Source: 66-474 sp036278635 (GTDB taxonomy: Bacteria > Pseudomonadota > Gammaproteobacteria > Xanthomonadales > Rhodanobacteraceae). From it: a stretch of DNA of 7,335 nt. The stretch is from NCBI GenBank assembly GCA_036278635.1, contig DASUKQ010000006.1, positions 1-7,335 of the forward strand, given 5' to 3'. A program made the position numbers and the translations under genes. Shown one piece after another: positions 6,577 to 7,335 of this stretch (positions within the stretch are counted from its first letter, which is position 1; every line of letters starts with the position of its first letter). The notes beneath the pieces were generated by a model. That model was not told the DNA's origin and searched no databases. It saw nothing but the letters and a program-made list of their open reading frames with translations.

Positions 6577-6647
6577 AGCGGGTGAAGGGAATCGAACCCT
6601 CGTCAGTAGCTTGGGAAGCTACAGCTCTGCCATTGAGCTACACCCGC
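6577..6647 (-). tRNA. tRNA-Gly, anticodon CCC
   Basis: Read on the minus strand, this folds as a full cloverleaf of 71 bases. The acceptor is GCGGGTG paired with CACCCGC, discriminator T. The D arm is GCTC/GAGC with an AATGGCA loop. The anticodon arm is GTAGC-TTCCCAA-GCTAC, giving anticodon CCC, which reads GGG. The T arm is GAGGG-TTCGATT-CCCTT. It closely resembles the E. coli glyU-type tRNA-Gly(CCC). The terminal CCA is not encoded: the bases after the discriminator are T-G-G, so CCA must be added by the nucleotidyltransferase. rimB starts 16 bases downstream on the same strand. Confidence 0.97.
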
Positions 6648-6672
6648 ACCGGGACCCATCACTGGACCCGGG

Positions 6673-6702
6673 ATGTTAGCGAGCCTCGTGCCGGGCGCGC
6701 AA
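6673..6702 (-). promoter_or_regulatory. Candidate promoter for tRNA-Gly(CCC) and rimBK
   Basis: The minus strand has TTGCGC (6702 to 6697), an 18-base spacer and TAACAT (6678 to 6673). Each hexamer matches four of six sigma70 consensus bases. The bases immediately after the -10 are very GC-rich (CCCGGGTCC), a discriminator type associated with growth-rate and stringent control of stable RNA genes. The start would lie near 6666, leaving a leader of fewer than 20 bases before the mature tRNA. The position is right; the match is moderate. Confidence 0.42.
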
Positions 6703-6864
6703 CGTTTGCCAAACCCCGGCTGAACGGCTCGCGGGGTCCGATCCGGAATACTGTACTCAGCAGGTCAGCATTCAGCGGGACCCTGTGCATACTGGACGTG
6801 TCGGGCGATGGACGCCGCACCGATGACTGCCAGATGCGTCCGGATCCATGAACGGGGGTGTCCC

Positions 6865-7335
6865 ATGACCCGCTTCCGCCTGTTGCGTCCCCTGCTGGTT
6901 GCCACCGGCATCTGCGCCCTGCTGCTCGGCGCCGTCGCGGTGCAGGCCCAGCAGTATGAAAACCCCCAGCCTTACGACCCGTCAGGGGATTACGGCAGCC
7001 ACGACCAGGCGCCCGGCCGCGTCGCCCGCCTCGCCTATCTGTCCGGCCAGGTGCAATTTGCGCCGGCGGGTGAAAACGACTGGGGTTCGATCGAGATCAA
7101 CCGCCCGATGGTCATCGGCGACCGCCTGCTGACCGGGGGCGACGGCCGCGCCGCGCTGGAGTTGGGCAACGCCTCGGTCCGGATCGACCACGACAGCGCG
7201 TTTGATTTCCTGAACCTCGACGAGGGCAGTGTCCAGATCGAACTGTCGCAAGGAACGTTGAACCTCGCCGTGCGCCAGATGGACGATGGCGAGAATTTCG
7301 AGGTCGACACTCCCACCGTCGCGTTCGTCGCCTCG
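6865..7335 (+). CDS. Exported FecR-domain (DUF6600-like) protein, N-terminal part, cut by the window edge
   Basis: 157 codons are open to the end of the window with no stop. The start ATG at 6865 has GGGGG at 6854-6858 as ribosome binding site; an ATG at 6848 is out of frame and terminates at 6865-6867. Residues 1-28 (MTRFRLLRPLLVATGICALL to the AVQA cleavage site) form a Sec signal peptide. After a Gln/Tyr/Pro-rich mature start comes PGRVARLAYLSGQVQFAPAG (residues 50-69), then NRPMVIGDRLLTGGDGRAALELGNASVRI (79-107), and later QGTLNLAVRQ and FEVDTPTVAF. These repeat-like beta strands, with GDRL-T and RAALELG, are typical of FecR-type domains in the periplasmic proteins annotated DUF6600/FecR. 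Unlike regulatory FecR, there is no adjacent sigma factor in view. It is divergent from the tRNA gene. No confident promoter was found in the roughly 215-base gap before it. Function is unknown; an envelope or stress role is plausible. Confidence 0.85.
   Translation, partial: MTRFRLLRPLLVATGICALLLGAVAVQAQQYENPQPYDPSGDYGSHDQAPGRVARLAYLSGQVQFAPAGENDWGSIEINRPMVIGDRLLTGGDGRAALELGNASVRIDHDSAFDFLNLDEGSVQIELSQGTLNLAVRQMDDGENFEVDTPTVAFVAS

Noticed and set aside
6703..6864. Promoter-like words GGAATACTG and GCATACT before the FecR-type gene
   Set aside because: Neither has a -35 hexamer at acceptable spacing, and an ECF-type reading also fails on spacing.

Overview
This window comes from a high-GC (roughly two-thirds G+C by eye) Gram-negative bacterium, most likely a gammaproteobacterium of the Xanthomonadales/Lysobacterales. 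That placement is an inference from gene content: a PilT start, a RimB-RimK pair, an M56 peptidase fused to a TonB-like C-terminus, a lipoprotein with a Cys...GSxxP...Cys motif, and a FecR/DUF6600-type exported protein. It looks like ordinary chromosome. I see no insertion sequence, phage gene, CRISPR array or integration scar.

Nearly everything is on the minus strand, so the order of transcription runs from high to low coordinates. At 6577-6647 is tRNA-Gly(CCC), with a plausible promoter just upstream. Sixteen bases after its 3' end starts rimB (retropepsin-like protease), which overlaps rimK (ATP-grasp glutamate ligase) by four bases. Together these probably form a tRNA-rimB-rimK transcription unit for ribosomal protein S6 modification. 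Next, behind its own strong sigma70-like promoter (5145-5174), come a small lipoprotein, a BlaI/MecI-type repressor, and an M56 (BlaR1/MecR1-type) membrane metallopeptidase that has a TonB-like domain in place of a penicillin-binding sensor. The repressor and peptidase overlap by four bases (ATGA).

Eighty bases further is an OmpR-type response regulator overlapping a HAMP sensor histidine kinase. The same-strand layout suggests that the lipoprotein, BlaI, M56, regulator and kinase could be partly co-transcribed. That would place two envelope-signalling modules next to each other: proteolysis of a repressor, and phosphorelay. After a 191-base gap the left edge holds the first 44 codons of pilT, the type IV pilus retraction ATPase.

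The only plus-strand gene is at the right edge. It is the first 157 codons of an exported FecR-domain protein, transcribed divergently from the tRNA.

I did not find a clearly new system. The points most worth a second look are the sensor-less BlaI/M56-TonB module next to a two-component system and a lipoprotein, the very short tRNA-to-rimB spacing with no visible Shine-Dalgarno, and the paired-cysteine motifs in both the lipoprotein and the tail of the M56 protein.
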